The notes beneath the pieces were generated by a model, which was not told where the DNA came from, searched no databases, and was given only the letters and a program-made list of their open reading frames with translations. Positions 56,263 through 64,000 of a stretch of DNA of 64,000 nt are shown one piece after another (the first letter of the stretch is position 1; each line of letters starts with the position of its first letter). Origin of the DNA: Thalassococcus arenae (GTDB lineage Bacteria; Pseudomonadota; Alphaproteobacteria; Rhodobacterales; Rhodobacteraceae); the NCBI RefSeq assembly GCF_019104745.1, contig NZ_JAHRWL010000001.1, positions 2,089,001 through 2,153,000 on the forward strand. Reading direction: 5' to 3'. Both the position numbers and the translations under genes were made by a program.

Positions 56263-56290
56263 TTGCGTATTTTCAAAAGAGAAGAAGGGC
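56263..56290 (+). repeat. RIF-REE element, copy 2
   Basis: TTGCGTATTTTCAAAAGAG followed by AAGAAGGGC. It is identical to copy 1 over its first 25 bases (11,803 onward). Frame from TTG reads R-I-F-K-R-E-E-G and stays open to 56,436 (57 codons). No gene begins just after it. Confidence 0.75.
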
Positions 56291-56463
56291 AGGACGCGGC
56301 ATTGACCCGCGCCCGTGCGCAAAAGGTCCACCCCGCCGCGCCCCCGGCCTCGATCGGCATCCCTGAAGGGCGCGCGCGGGGCTTCTCCTCTTTGCGGTCA
56401 TCGGCTCGCCAGCCTGTCCCGCATCCCCGACAATGATGCGGCTTGGTTAACGCGGAGTTGATT

Positions 56464-56489
56464 GCCCTTCTTCTCTTTGAAAAATACGC
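56464..56489 (-). repeat. RIF-REE element, copy 3 (inverted)
   Basis: Reverse strand: GCGTATTTTTCAAAGAGAAG then AAGGGC. From the GTG at 56,494, the reading is M-P-R-I-F-Q-R-E-E-G-Q-S-T-P-R and stops at 56,447. It is the inverted partner of copy 2, 173 bp away. Confidence 0.72.
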
Positions 56490-56639
56490 GGCACGCCGCT
56501 GCCGCCCGCGACCAGGCTTGCGCCGGTTTCGCGCCGGCGCCCGAACCCCCCGTCCGCCAGGGCAAACCGCCCCGTCCGCCCCGGTTGCCATGCGCGCGGC
56601 TTCGTGCTTCGCTGGCCCCCGCCCAGGAGACCGCACCCC

Positions 56640-57203
56640 ATGCCCAAGCTGCCCAACCTGCCCGACACCGCCATCCTGGCCGACCTGCTCCGCCTGCATC
56701 CCGGCCATGCCGGCGCGCTGATGGGCTATATCGACGACCTGATGCGCGGCCCCGGAGAATGGGATATCGCCGAGCGCGAGTTGATCGCGGCTTTCGTCTC
56801 GGCGCGCAACGCCTGCACCTACTGCCTCGGCGCGCATGTGCTCTATGCCGAGGCGTTCGGGATCGCGCCCGACAGGCTGCAAGCGGCGCTGGACGATCCC
56901 GCCACGGCGGGGCTCGATCCCGAACTGGCCGCGATGCTGGGCTATCTGGAACATTTCCAGACGCTGCCGCAGCGCGCCCGCCAGGCGGACATGGACAAGG
57001 TTCTGGCCGCCGGCGTCAGCGAAGCCGCGATCGTGCAGGCGCTGCTCATCGCCGGCGCCTTTCAGATGATGAACCGCGTGGCCGAGGGCACGGGCGTCAC
57101 CACCGATCTGCGCACCGCGCCCCAGCGGCATGGCCTGTCCGGCCTGGACGATCCGCGCAGCCACCGGTTCACCGCCCCAAAACCGCAGGACGACACGGCA
57201 TGA
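56640..57203 (+). CDS. AhpD/carboxymuconolactone decarboxylase-like protein
   Basis: A 187-residue peroxidase-related AhpD-fold protein. The ACTYCLGAHVLYAEAFG segment (about 59-75) contains the CxxC-x2-H redox motif. The helical remainder (GVSEAAIVQALLIAGAFQMMNRVAEGTG) is typical. It may reduce peroxides or act in a decarboxylase-like manner. It overlaps the DUF1989 gene by 4 bp (ATGA). Confidence 0.88.
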   Translation: MPKLPNLPDTAILADLLRLHPGHAGALMGYIDDLMRGPGEWDIAERELIAAFVSARNACTYCLGAHVLYAEAFGIAPDRLQAALDDPATAGLDPELAAMLGYLEHFQTLPQRARQADMDKVLAAGVSEAAIVQALLIAGAFQMMNRVAEGTGVTTDLRTAPQRHGLSGLDDPRSHRFTAPKPQDDTA

Positions 57204-58042
57204 CCGACCCCGCCGACCGCGCCGCCCACCGCGCGCTCAAGCCGGTGATCTGCTATCCCGTCGAGACCTTGCCGCGGCCGGACATGGCGCTCTACCGCGC
57301 CGCGCTGGCCTCGGCCCGCGTCACCGGTCAGACCCTGGCCGCCCCGCGCGACGCCGCGAGCTTCCGCGTCCCCGCCGGCCATTTCTTCCGCATCACCGCC
57401 GCCGAGGGCCCACAGGTGGGTGACCTGAACCTGTGGCACGCGCACGACCTGACCGAGCGGTTCTATTCCGGAAAGACCCGTGCGCTGCACGGCACCCATG
57501 TCGGCATCGGCGACCGGCTCTGGTCGTGCCTGCCCTTCCTGCGCCCGATGGCCACCATCGTGCGGGACGATCTCGACTGGTACGGCATCGACGCCGATGG
57601 GGGCGCGGTGCATGACGTGATCGGCACCCGCTGCGATCCCTATACCGGCATGCTGCTGTCGGGCACGTCGTATCACCATTGCTGCCATTCCAACCTGACC
57701 CGGGCGCTGGCCGACGCGACCGGGCTGTCCCTGGCCCAGGCCGAGCCGCATGTCCACGACGTGCTCAACGTCTTCATGTGCACCGGCTTCACCCGCGAAA
57801 CGGGGCAGTATTTCATGAAGGCCAGCCCGGCCAGGCCCGGCGACAGCCTCGTGCTGTTCGCCGAGATCGACCTGCTGGGCGCGCTCAGCGCCTGCCCGGG
57901 TGGCGATTGCGGCGCCACCCACAGTTCGGACGCCGCGCTCTGCCACCCGCTGCGGATCGACATCCTGACCCCCGAACCGGGTGCGCTGCATGGCTGGACC
58001 AGCCCGCCGCGCAACGGATACGATCGCAGCCACGGCCGCTAG
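57200..58042 (+). CDS. DUF1989 (urea carboxylase-associated) family protein
   Basis: A 280-residue protein of the DUF1989/urea-amidolyase associated family: FRVPAGHFFRITAAEGPQVGDLNLWHAHDLTERFYSGKTRALHGTHVGIGDRLWS and HCCHSNLTRALA, CTGFTRETGQYFMKASPARPGDSLVLFAEIDLLGALSACPGGD, typical of the family. Members work around urea or amide metabolism; some carry enzymatic activity. No urea carboxylase or allophanate hydrolase gene is in this window. Coupled to the AhpD gene. Confidence 0.83.
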   Translation: MTDPADRAAHRALKPVICYPVETLPRPDMALYRAALASARVTGQTLAAPRDAASFRVPAGHFFRITAAEGPQVGDLNLWHAHDLTERFYSGKTRALHGTHVGIGDRLWSCLPFLRPMATIVRDDLDWYGIDADGGAVHDVIGTRCDPYTGMLLSGTSYHHCCHSNLTRALADATGLSLAQAEPHVHDVLNVFMCTGFTRETGQYFMKASPARPGDSLVLFAEIDLLGALSACPGGDCGATHSSDAALCHPLRIDILTPEPGALHGWTSPPRNGYDRSHGR

Positions 58043-58059
58043 GGCGGGTCTAACCCGCC
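58039..58059. repeat. Degenerate GGCGGG palindrome
   Basis: TAGGGCGGGTC followed by TAACCCGCC, a variant of the 38,750 and 59,473 repeats, located exactly across the convergent stop codons of the DUF1989 and SHMT-like genes. Confidence 0.6.
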
Positions 58060-59375
58060 GCGCCGTGGACGAAATGTACCCGGTCGAAGGTCGCGCGCCA
58101 GGCCGCCACCTCTGGCGCCAGCGCCGCCGGATCGTTCGACCGCAGCGCTGCCGCGATCAGCCCCGCCAGCCGTTCCATGTCGGCCACGCCCATGCCCCAC
58201 CGCACGATCTCGGGCGTGCCCAGCCGCAGCCCGTTCAGATCGCCGGGGACAGCCGGCAGCGGCAGGCCGATCCCGCAGGCCAGGAACCCGGCGGCACGCA
58301 GCCGTTTCGCCGCCGCCTGACCGCCGCCCAGCGGCGCGGCCTCCAGCGCGAACTGGTGCGACGCGGTAAAGCCCCGCGCGGCGCCGAACACAGCCAGGCC
58401 CTGCGCCGCCAGCGCCGCCGCCAGCGCCTGCGCCGTGGCGACCATCGCGCGGGCATAGTCCGCGCCGAAATCGCGCCAGTCCAGCAGGCCCATCGCCAGC
58501 GCCGCGGTCTTGGCGGCATCGAAATTCGCGGTCATGCCGGGATAGGCGATGGCCTCCAGCCGTTCGGCGATCGCGGCGTCGCCCGTCAGCACCAGCCCCG
58601 CAGGCGGCCCGCCCAGGCTCTTGTAGGTGCTCATCGTCATCACGTCGGCGCCCTGCGCCAGCGGGTTGTCCCAGACCCCGCCCGCGATGATCCCGCATTG
58701 ATGCGCGGCGTCGAACAGCACGCGCGCGCCGACCTCGCGCGCCACCGCGACCACGCCGCCCACGTCATGCGGCCACAGGTTCAGCGACCCGCCCAGGGTG
58801 ATCAGTTTCGGCCGCTCGGCCCGCGCCAGCGCCCGCAACCCGTCCAGGTCCAGCGTGTAGCCCGCCGCATCCACCGGCGCCTCGACGATGCGCAGCCCGT
58901 ACAGCCCCGCGCAGCCCGCGCCGTGATGGGTCACATGCCCGCCGATGCATGCCGGCGGCACCAGCACCGTGTCGCCCGGCCGGGTCAGCGCCATGAAGGC
59001 GTACAGGTTCGCCATCGCCCCCGAAGCCACGCGCAGTTCCACGAAGCGCGCGCCGAAGACCTCCGATGCCAGTTCGGCGGCGATCACCTCGATCTCCTCC
59101 ACCGCCTCCAGCCCGGTCTCGTACTTGTCGCCCGGATGACCCAGCGAAGGCCGGACCCCCAGCCCCGAGGCCAGCAAGGCCTCGGCGCGCGGGTTCATGA
59201 CGTTGGTGGCGGGGTTGAGGTTGAAGCAGTCGCGCTCGTGGATGCGCCGCGACGCGGCCGCCAGGGCGTCGATCCGGTCCGCCACCGTGCCCGAAGCCGC
59301 ACCCGCGATCTCCCCGGCTACCCGGTCGACCACGGCCTGCGTGACCGCCGGCACCCAATCGCGCCGCTCCAGCAT
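58050..59375 (-). CDS. Serine hydroxymethyltransferase-like PLP enzyme
   Basis: A 441-residue fold-type I PLP enzyme related to SHMT. The PLP Lys is K252 in MTMSTYKSLGGPPAGLVL; canonical GlyA has THKTLRGPRGG here, so the His before the Lys is replaced by Tyr. DAAHQ (D222, H225) is in place. N-terminal NLNPATNVMNPRAEALLASGLGVRPSLGHPGDKYETGLE fits the family. It may be a paralogue for other amino acids (for example alpha-methylserine). The start is fixed by GGGGAGG and by the RIF-REE element just before. Confidence 0.78.
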   Translation of the reverse strand: MLERRDWVPAVTQAVVDRVAGEIAGAASGTVADRIDALAAASRRIHERDCFNLNPATNVMNPRAEALLASGLGVRPSLGHPGDKYETGLEAVEEIEVIAAELASEVFGARFVELRVASGAMANLYAFMALTRPGDTVLVPPACIGGHVTHHGAGCAGLYGLRIVEAPVDAAGYTLDLDGLRALARAERPKLITLGGSLNLWPHDVGGVVAVAREVGARVLFDAAHQCGIIAGGVWDNPLAQGADVMTMSTYKSLGGPPAGLVLTGDAAIAERLEAIAYPGMTANFDAAKTAALAMGLLDWRDFGADYARAMVATAQALAAALAAQGLAVFGAARGFTASHQFALEAAPLGGGQAAAKRLRAAGFLACGIGLPLPAVPGDLNGLRLGTPEIVRWGMGVADMERLAGLIAAALRSNDPAALAPEVAAWRATFDRVHFVHGAAG

Positions 59376-59387
59376 CCGCGCCTCCCC

Positions 59388-59415
59388 CTGCTTCTTCTCT
59401 TTCGAAAATACGCAA
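59388..59415 (-). repeat. RIF-REE element, copy 4 (upstream of SHMT-like gene)
   Basis: Reverse strand: TTGCGTATTTTCGAAAGAG followed by AAGAAGCAG. Read from the TTG: R-I-F-E-R-E-E-A-G-G-G, continuing in another frame across the SHMT-like gene. Its purine tail, GCAGGGGGAGG, provides the RBS of the SHMT-like ATG, just as copy 1 leads to the HDAC-like gene. Confidence 0.75.
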
Positions 59416-59472
59416 GCACGCCGCGGCCGCAGGTGCAACGCCCGAGGTCGCCGCGGCGCTCCACCCGATCCC

Positions 59473-59494
59473 GTAGGGCGGGGTTCACCCCGCC
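59473..59494. repeat. GGCGGGGTTCACCCCGCC palindrome
   Basis: GTAGGGCGGGG followed by TTCACCCCGCC, a near-perfect copy of the arm sequences at 38,750-38,807. It stands between deoD and the SHMT-like gene, just after the deoD stop in the transcription direction. Confidence 0.75.
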
Positions 59495-59500
59495 GCCCCG

Positions 59501-60205
59501 TCAGCCGAAGGCCGCTTCCAGCGCGATCTCGACCATGTCGCCGAAGCTGCGCTCGCGCTGGTCAGACGGCAGCGCCTCATGGGTCAGCAGATGGTCCGAC
59601 ACCGTCAGAACCGCCAGCGCCCGCGCGCCGTGGCGCGCCGCGACGGTGTAAAGCTCCGCCGCCTCCATCTCGACGCCCAGCACGCCATGGCGGGTCATCA
59701 TTTCGGTCAGGTCCGGCCGTTCGTCATAGAACACGTCCGACGAATAGATGCCGCCCACATGCACCGGCGTGCCCCTGGCCTCGGCCGCCGCCACCGCGGC
59801 GCGCAGCAGGCCGTAATCGGCGCAGGGCGCGAAATTCACTTCGCGGAAGAACCCGCGCGACGGCGTCGACAGGGTCGAGGCGGTCATCGCCACGATCACG
59901 TCGCGCACCGCGATGCGGTCCTGCATCGCCCCGCAGGACCCGATCCGGATCAGCGTCCTGGCGCCGTAATCGCGGATCAGTTCGTTGGCGTAGATCGACA
60001 GGCTCGGCATCCCCATGCCCGAGCCGTGGATCGTCACCCGGTTGCCTTTCCAGGTGCCGGTGAATCCCAGCATCCCGCGCACCCGGTTCACGCATTCGGC
60101 GTTTTCCAGAAAGGTCTCGGCAGCCCATTGCGCGCGCAACGGGTCGCCGGGCATCAATACGCATTCGGCGATCTGGCCGGGTTCCGCACCGATATGGACG
60201 GTCAT
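59501..60205 (-). CDS. deoD: Purine-nucleoside phosphorylase
   Basis: A 234-residue DeoD-type phosphorylase: [55 protein letters not shown] with the nucleoside Glu, and [13 protein letters not shown]. It splits purine nucleosides with phosphate. The ATG shares one base with the H-NS gene stop (TGATG), so it is coupled. Confidence 0.94.
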   Translation of the reverse strand: MTVHIGAEPGQIAECVLMPGDPLRAQWAAETFLENAECVNRVRGMLGFTGTWKGNRVTIHGSGMGMPSLSIYANELIRDYGARTLIRIGSCGAMQDRIAVRDVIVAMTASTLSTPSRGFFREVNFAPCADYGLLRAAVAAAEARGTPVHVGGIYSSDVFYDERPDLTEMMTRHGVLGVEMEAAELYTVAARHGARALAVLTVSDHLLTHEALPSDQRERSFGDMVEIALEAAFG

Positions 60206-60513
60206 CAGAGCGCCAGGTCGTCGATCGACTTGCCGGATTTCAGGGCATCGATCACCCAATTGGGCTTGCGGCCGCGACCCGTCCAGGTCTGCGACGGATC
60301 GGCGGGATTGGCGTATTTCGGGGCGCCCTTGCTGCCCTTGCCGCCCGCACCCATCACCTCATCCAGTGAAAAGCCGAATTCCTTGGCGGCCTTTTCGGCG
60401 GCCAGTTTCGCGGCGGCCTTGCGGCGGGCATCGACCGATTTCAGCGCCTTTTGCGCGTCGGAAATCAGTTTCTTCAGTTCTTCGCTCGAAAGGCTTTCCA
60501 GATCGATTTTCAT
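60205..60513 (-). CDS. hvrA: H-NS-family nucleoid protein (HvrA/Spb-like)
   Basis: A 102-residue H-NS-like protein. The N-terminal half is a coiled-coil helix ([39 protein letters not shown]) and the C-terminus [16 protein letters not shown] is the AT-DNA-binding motif. HvrA in Rhodobacter capsulatus and Spb in R. sphaeroides modulate photosynthesis genes. It is coupled to deoD. The 168 bp before it is AT-rich, typical of its own promoter. Confidence 0.88.
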   Translation of the reverse strand: MKIDLESLSSEELKKLISDAQKALKSVDARRKAAAKLAAEKAAKEFGFSLDEVMGAGGKGSKGAPKYANPADPSQTWTGRGRKPNWVIDALKSGKSIDDLAL

Positions 60514-60681
60514 TGATGTCTCCTGTCTTGTGAATCCGCCTTTTCAAAACGGATCATCGATTTCAAGACGCATTTTGTGACACCTGTCGAAATCAGCAGG
60601 GAAAACCGCCGGGTTTCGTGTCAGTGGCGAAATACCGCCAATTCCTGCAATCCAGATTTGTCCGGATCGCAAGAATTGACG

Positions 60682-62646
60682 CTATTCAGCAGCAATTGAT
60701 TTCGCATCCACCAATGTCACGATATCGCGCATGATGGCGTTCAATTCGAAATCCTTGGGCGTATAGACCTTGGCCACCCCCATCGCGCGCAGGCGCGCGG
60801 CGTCGTCGTCGGGAATGATGCCGCCGACGATCACCGGAATATCGCCCAGGCCCTCGGCCCGCATCCGCGCCATCAGATCCTCGACCAGCGGGATATGGCT
60901 GCCCGACAGGATCGACAGGCCGACCACATGCGCGCCACTCTTCGCCGCCTCGACGATCTGCTCGGGGGTCAGCCGGATGCCTTCATAGTCGATGTCCATG
61001 CCGCAATCGCGGGCGCGGAACGCGATCTGCTCGGCGCCGTTGGAATGGCCGTCCAGCCCCGGCTTGCCGACCAGGAACCGCAACCGTCGGCCCAGCTTGT
61101 CGCTGACCGCGTCGACCGCGGCGCGGATGTCGTCCAGCCCCTCGGTCTTGTTGCTGACGGCCGCCGAAACCCCTGTCGGCGCCCGGTATTCGCCGAAAAT
61201 CCCCCGCATTTCGCCGGCCCATTCGCCGGTCGTGACACCGGCGCGGGCCGCGGCGATCGACGCCGGCATGACGTTCTCGCCCTTGCGCGCCGCCTGCCGC
61301 AGCGCCTCCAGCGCCGCCTTGACCGCCGCGTCGTCGCGCTGTGTCCGCCAGTCTTCCAGCCGCGCGATCTGCTCGGCTTCGACCGCGGGGTCGACCACCA
61401 TGATGCCGCCATCCTCGCCCACCAGCGGCGACGGCTCGCCCTCGGTCCAGCGGTTCACGCCCACGACCACGGTTTCCTGCCGCTCGATCCGGTTCAGCCG
61501 CTCGGCATTGCTGTCCACCAGCCGGCCCTTCATGTAGTCGATCGCCCCGATGGCGCCGCCCATGCTGTCGATATTGGCCAGTTCGGCCCGCGCGCCTTCT
61601 TTCAGCGCCGCGACCTTGCGATCGACCGCGGGGTTGCCGTCGAACAGGTCGTCATATTCCAGCAGGTCGGTCTCGTAGGCCAGGATCTGCTGCATCCGCA
61701 TCGACCATTGCTGATCCCAGGGCCGCGGCAGGCCAAGCGCCTCGTTCCAGGCCGGCAATTGCACCGCGCGGGCGCGGGCGTTTTTCGACAGCGTCACCGC
61801 CAGCATCTCGATCAGGATGCGGTAGACGTTGTTTTCCGGCTGCTGTTCGGTCAGACCCAGCGAATTGACCTGCACGCCATAACGGAAGCGGCGGTATTTC
61901 GGGTCTTCGACGCCATAGCGGGTTTCCAGGATCTCGTCCCACAGATCGACAAAGGCGCGCATCTTGCACATCTCGGTGACGAACCGGATGCCGGCATTGA
62001 CAAAGAACGAAATCCGCCCGCACAGCGCCGGGAAATCCTCGGCCGCGACGCGCGGTTTCAGCTCGTCCAGAACCGCGATGGCGGTGGCCAGCGCAAAGGC
62101 CAGCTCCTGCTCCGGCGTGGCACCCGCCTCTTGCAGGTGATAGGAACACACGTTCATCGGGTTCCATTTCGGAATATGCGTATAGCAATACTCGGCCACG
62201 TCCCCGATCATCTTCAGCGACGGTTTCGGCGGGCAGATATAGGTGCCGCGCGACAGGTATTCCTTGATCAGGTCGTTCTGCACCGTGCCCTGCAACGCGC
62301 TGACATCCGCGCCCTGTTCCTCGGCCACCGCGACATACAGCGCCAGCAGCCAGGGCGCCGTGGCGTTGATCGTCATCGAGGTGTTCATCTGGTCCAGCGG
62401 GATCTGGTCGAACAGGGTGCGCATGTCGCCCAGGTGGCAGACCGGCACGCCGACCTTGCCGACCTCGCCGCGCGCCAGGATGTGGTCGCTGTCATAGCCG
62501 GTCTGGGTCGGCAGGTCGAAAGCCACCGACAGCCCGGTCTGTCCCTTGGCAAGATTGGCGCGATACAGCGCGTTGGATTTCGCGGCGGTGGAATGGCCGG
62601 CATAGGTGCGGATCAGCCAGGGGCGGTCTTTTTGCGTGTCGGTCAT
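60682..62646 (-). CDS. ecm: Ethylmalonyl-CoA mutase
   Basis: A 654-residue B12-dependent acyl-CoA mutase. TIM-barrel half: TYAGHSTAAKSNALYRANLAKGQTGLSVAFDLPTQTGYDSDH at the N-terminus. C-terminal cobalamin domain: GLDGHSNGAEQIAFRARDCGMDIDYEGIRLTPEQIVEAA with the DxHxxG motif and VVGLSILSGSHIPLVEDLM. It turns ethylmalonyl-CoA into methylsuccinyl-CoA. The order and sequence fit Ecm rather than methylmalonyl-CoA mutase. With mcl2 and mch it shows the ethylmalonyl-CoA route. Confidence 0.93.
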   Translation of the reverse strand: MTDTQKDRPWLIRTYAGHSTAAKSNALYRANLAKGQTGLSVAFDLPTQTGYDSDHILARGEVGKVGVPVCHLGDMRTLFDQIPLDQMNTSMTINATAPWLLALYVAVAEEQGADVSALQGTVQNDLIKEYLSRGTYICPPKPSLKMIGDVAEYCYTHIPKWNPMNVCSYHLQEAGATPEQELAFALATAIAVLDELKPRVAAEDFPALCGRISFFVNAGIRFVTEMCKMRAFVDLWDEILETRYGVEDPKYRRFRYGVQVNSLGLTEQQPENNVYRILIEMLAVTLSKNARARAVQLPAWNEALGLPRPWDQQWSMRMQQILAYETDLLEYDDLFDGNPAVDRKVAALKEGARAELANIDSMGGAIGAIDYMKGRLVDSNAERLNRIERQETVVVGVNRWTEGEPSPLVGEDGGIMVVDPAVEAEQIARLEDWRTQRDDAAVKAALEALRQAARKGENVMPASIAAARAGVTTGEWAGEMRGIFGEYRAPTGVSAAVSNKTEGLDDIRAAVDAVSDKLGRRLRFLVGKPGLDGHSNGAEQIAFRARDCGMDIDYEGIRLTPEQIVEAAKSGAHVVGLSILSGSHIPLVEDLMARMRAEGLGDIPVIVGGIIPDDDAARLRAMGVAKVYTPKDFELNAIMRDIVTLVDAKSIAAE

Positions 62647-63041
62647 TTCGGTCTCCGTCTGGGTCGCGGCGGAATCGGTTGGGCAATCTTGTTGCGTTTT
62701 TTGTTGGATACGCGAAACATTATGACCCTGTCAATTCGCCGCGCTGCGGCATGTGCGGGCGCAGCATAGCCGCGATCGGGGTGCATTCGCAAATGCCGGC
62801 ACACGGTGCGCCCGGGGCATGGCGTCGCTGCGTTGCGGCACGATGACCAATCCGTACCGAACCCGCGGCTTTCGGGTCGGATTGCTGGCGGGACGCTCCG
62901 TTAACCCGTGCACACGGCCGGATTTCGGCGTTTCGGGCGCCATCGCGCCGGTTCGGGCAAGCAATCCGTCCCGAACGGTCCCGATTCAGGACATATCTCT
63001 GCCCTTGCGGGGCGTTGCGCGGCCTGTCACGGTCGTTAACC
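62647..63041. promoter_or_regulatory. 395-bp divergent region between ecm and PlsB-like gene
   Basis: Divergent promoter region. CAATCCGTACCGAAC (62,848-62,862) and CAATCCGTCCCGAAC (62,962-62,976) are direct near-copies, and CGGGTCGGATTG (62,873-62,884) is an inverted partial. They may form an operator for the acyltransferase or the mutase. No coding frame is convincing. The segment 62,660-62,740 is AT-richer and could hold the ecm promoter. Confidence 0.5.
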
Positions 63042-64000
63042 ATGACCAGTCCGGTGACGCTGCCCTTTTGGCTTTTTGTGCTGATCCTGCTCTTCGCAGC
63101 GGCGTCGTTTTCGTCGAATTTCCTGTTCCCCTCCGTCCGCTGGTTCCTGCGCCGCCGCGCCGAGAAAGTCGTGGCCCGTCTGAACGAACGGCTCGAGACG
63201 CCGATCCAGCCGTTCAAGCTGGCCCGCCGCTACGACCTGATCCAGCGGCTGATCTATCACCCGGACGTCACGCGCGCGATCGTCGAACACGCAGACGAGG
63301 AAGGCGTGCGCGAGGACGTGGCCTTCGAACGCGCGCGGCGCTATGCCCATGAAATCGTGCCGTCTTTTTCCGCCTTCGCCTATTTCGGCGCGGGTGTGCG
63401 CGCGGCGCGGTTCCTGTCGAACGCGCTCTACCGGGTGCGGCTGGGCCACCACGACGAAGCCGCGCTCGCCAAGCTCAATCGCGACGCGACGATCGTCTTT
63501 GTCATGAACCACCGGTCCAACATGGACTATGTGCTGGTGACGTATCTTGCGGCCGAACGCTCGGCGCTCAGCTATGCCGTGGGCGAATGGGCGCAGGTCT
63601 GGCCGCTGTCGCGGCTGATCCGGGCGATGGGGGCGTTCTTCATCCGGCGCAAGTCCCGCAACGCGTTGTATCGCAAGGTTTTATCTCGCTACGTGCAGAT
63701 GGCGACGGCCGGTGGCGTGACCCAGGCGATGTTCCCCGAAGGCGGTCTCAGTCTAGATGGAGGCCTGCAGGATCCCAAGCTGGGCCTGCTGAAATACGTC
63801 ACCGACGAGCTCGATCTGGCGGCGCGCGACGTGGTGTTCGTGCCGGTCGCGATCAACTACGACCGGGTTCTCGAAGACCGGGTGCTGATCGAAGCCGGGC
63901 GCAATGGAACAAGGCGGTTCGACGCCGGGATGGGAAAGATCGCCGCGGCGGCGACCAAGCAGTTGTGGCTGCGGCTGCGCGGGCGGTTCCATCGCTTCGG
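63042..64000 (+). CDS. PlsB-like glycerol-3-phosphate acyltransferase (truncated by window)
   Basis: The first 319 codons of an acyltransferase. N-terminal TM (LPFWLFVLILLFAAASFSS, 7-25), then helical basic residues. HRSNMD at 157-162 is the H-x4-D box, and FPEGG at 231-235 the second motif. FVPVAINYDRVLEDRV follows. The whole pattern is the PlsB-type acyltransferase seen in some Rhodobacterales. It probably makes lysophosphatidate. The ATG at 63,042 is the first after the stop-rich region. Confidence 0.85.
   Translation, partial: MTSPVTLPFWLFVLILLFAAASFSSNFLFPSVRWFLRRRAEKVVARLNERLETPIQPFKLARRYDLIQRLIYHPDVTRAIVEHADEEGVREDVAFERARRYAHEIVPSFSAFAYFGAGVRAARFLSNALYRVRLGHHDEAALAKLNRDATIVFVMNHRSNMDYVLVTYLAAERSALSYAVGEWAQVWPLSRLIRAMGAFFIRRKSRNALYRKVLSRYVQMATAGGVTQAMFPEGGLSLDGGLQDPKLGLLKYVTDELDLAARDVVFVPVAINYDRVLEDRVLIEAGRNGTRRFDAGMGKIAAAATKQLWLRLRGRFHRF

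Larger units (their letters stand above)
56129..56639. other. 511-bp intergenic stretch with two opposed RIF-REE repeats
   Basis: Between the alpha/beta hydrolase and the AhpD-like gene. It contains RIF-REE element copies 2 and 3 in opposite orientation (56,263-56,290 and 56,464-56,489). Apart from these, no protein of known type can be supported. The AhpD RBS (CAGGAG) is at the right end. Confidence 0.6.

Overview
The window is high-GC DNA (mostly well above 60% GC, with one clear low-GC gene) whose gene content and order point to an alphaproteobacterium of the Rhodobacterales (Roseobacter/Rhodobacter group). Pointers are a petP-petR pair, an HvrA/Spb-type H-NS protein, ethylmalonyl-CoA pathway genes (mcl2, mch, ecm), a sucC-sucD-sucA-sucB-lpdA cluster next to mdh and sdhCDA/sdhB, and intergenic repeats that look typical of that order. 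It reads as chromosomal backbone: no rRNA, tRNA, CRISPR array, transposase or phage gene was seen.

Layout. 1-3.5 kb: end of ribA, an L,D-transpeptidase-like gene, and an M24 hydrolase/ArgE-like pair. 3.9-9.4 kb: a polyamine-type ABC importer operon with a DUF1330 gene inside. 9.5-15.8 kb: ilvE facing petP-petR, then an HDAC-like hydrolase, xseB, ispA and dxs (isoprenoid precursors). 15.8-24.2 kb: mixed housekeeping and accessory genes, including AMP nucleosidase, an HU protein and a taurine-pyruvate aminotransferase. 24.3-28.9 kb: a zinc-ribbon protein facing ftsE-ftsX-plsC-PPOX, then a VOC protein. 29-42.2 kb: a reverse-strand TCA block (mdh; sucC, sucD, orphan, sucA, sucB, low-GC membrane protein, glycosyltransferase, MAPEG, lpdA). 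42.4-47.5 kb: TSUP exporter and the mcl2-NnrU-like-DUF1737-mch group, plus a DUF4344 metallopeptidase. 47.7-54.2 kb: sdhC-sdhD-sdhA with two small lipoproteins, two reverse-strand genes, then sdhB. 54.2-64 kb: small accessory genes, an atypical SHMT-like enzyme, deoD with an H-NS gene, ethylmalonyl-CoA mutase, and an incomplete PlsB-like acyltransferase.

How the genes fit together. The core is acetyl-CoA and TCA metabolism: 2-oxoglutarate dehydrogenase, succinyl-CoA synthetase, succinate dehydrogenase and malate dehydrogenase, plus three enzymes of the ethylmalonyl-CoA route of acetate assimilation. The palindrome TGTGATCACA (or a one-base variant) lies about 120-142 bp upstream of sucC (two copies), sdhC (two copies) and sdhB (one copy), which suggests one regulator for these units.

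Most notable observations: the shared TCA operator; a roughly 46% GC four-helix membrane gene seated exactly between sucB and a glycosyltransferase with one- and four-base overlaps; a repeat found four times whose reading frame always gives R-I-F-x-R-E-E, once as a complete mini-ORF coupled to the HDAC-like gene; non-ATG starts that recover a lipoprotein and a HExxH metallopeptidase; and several families of intergenic palindromes.
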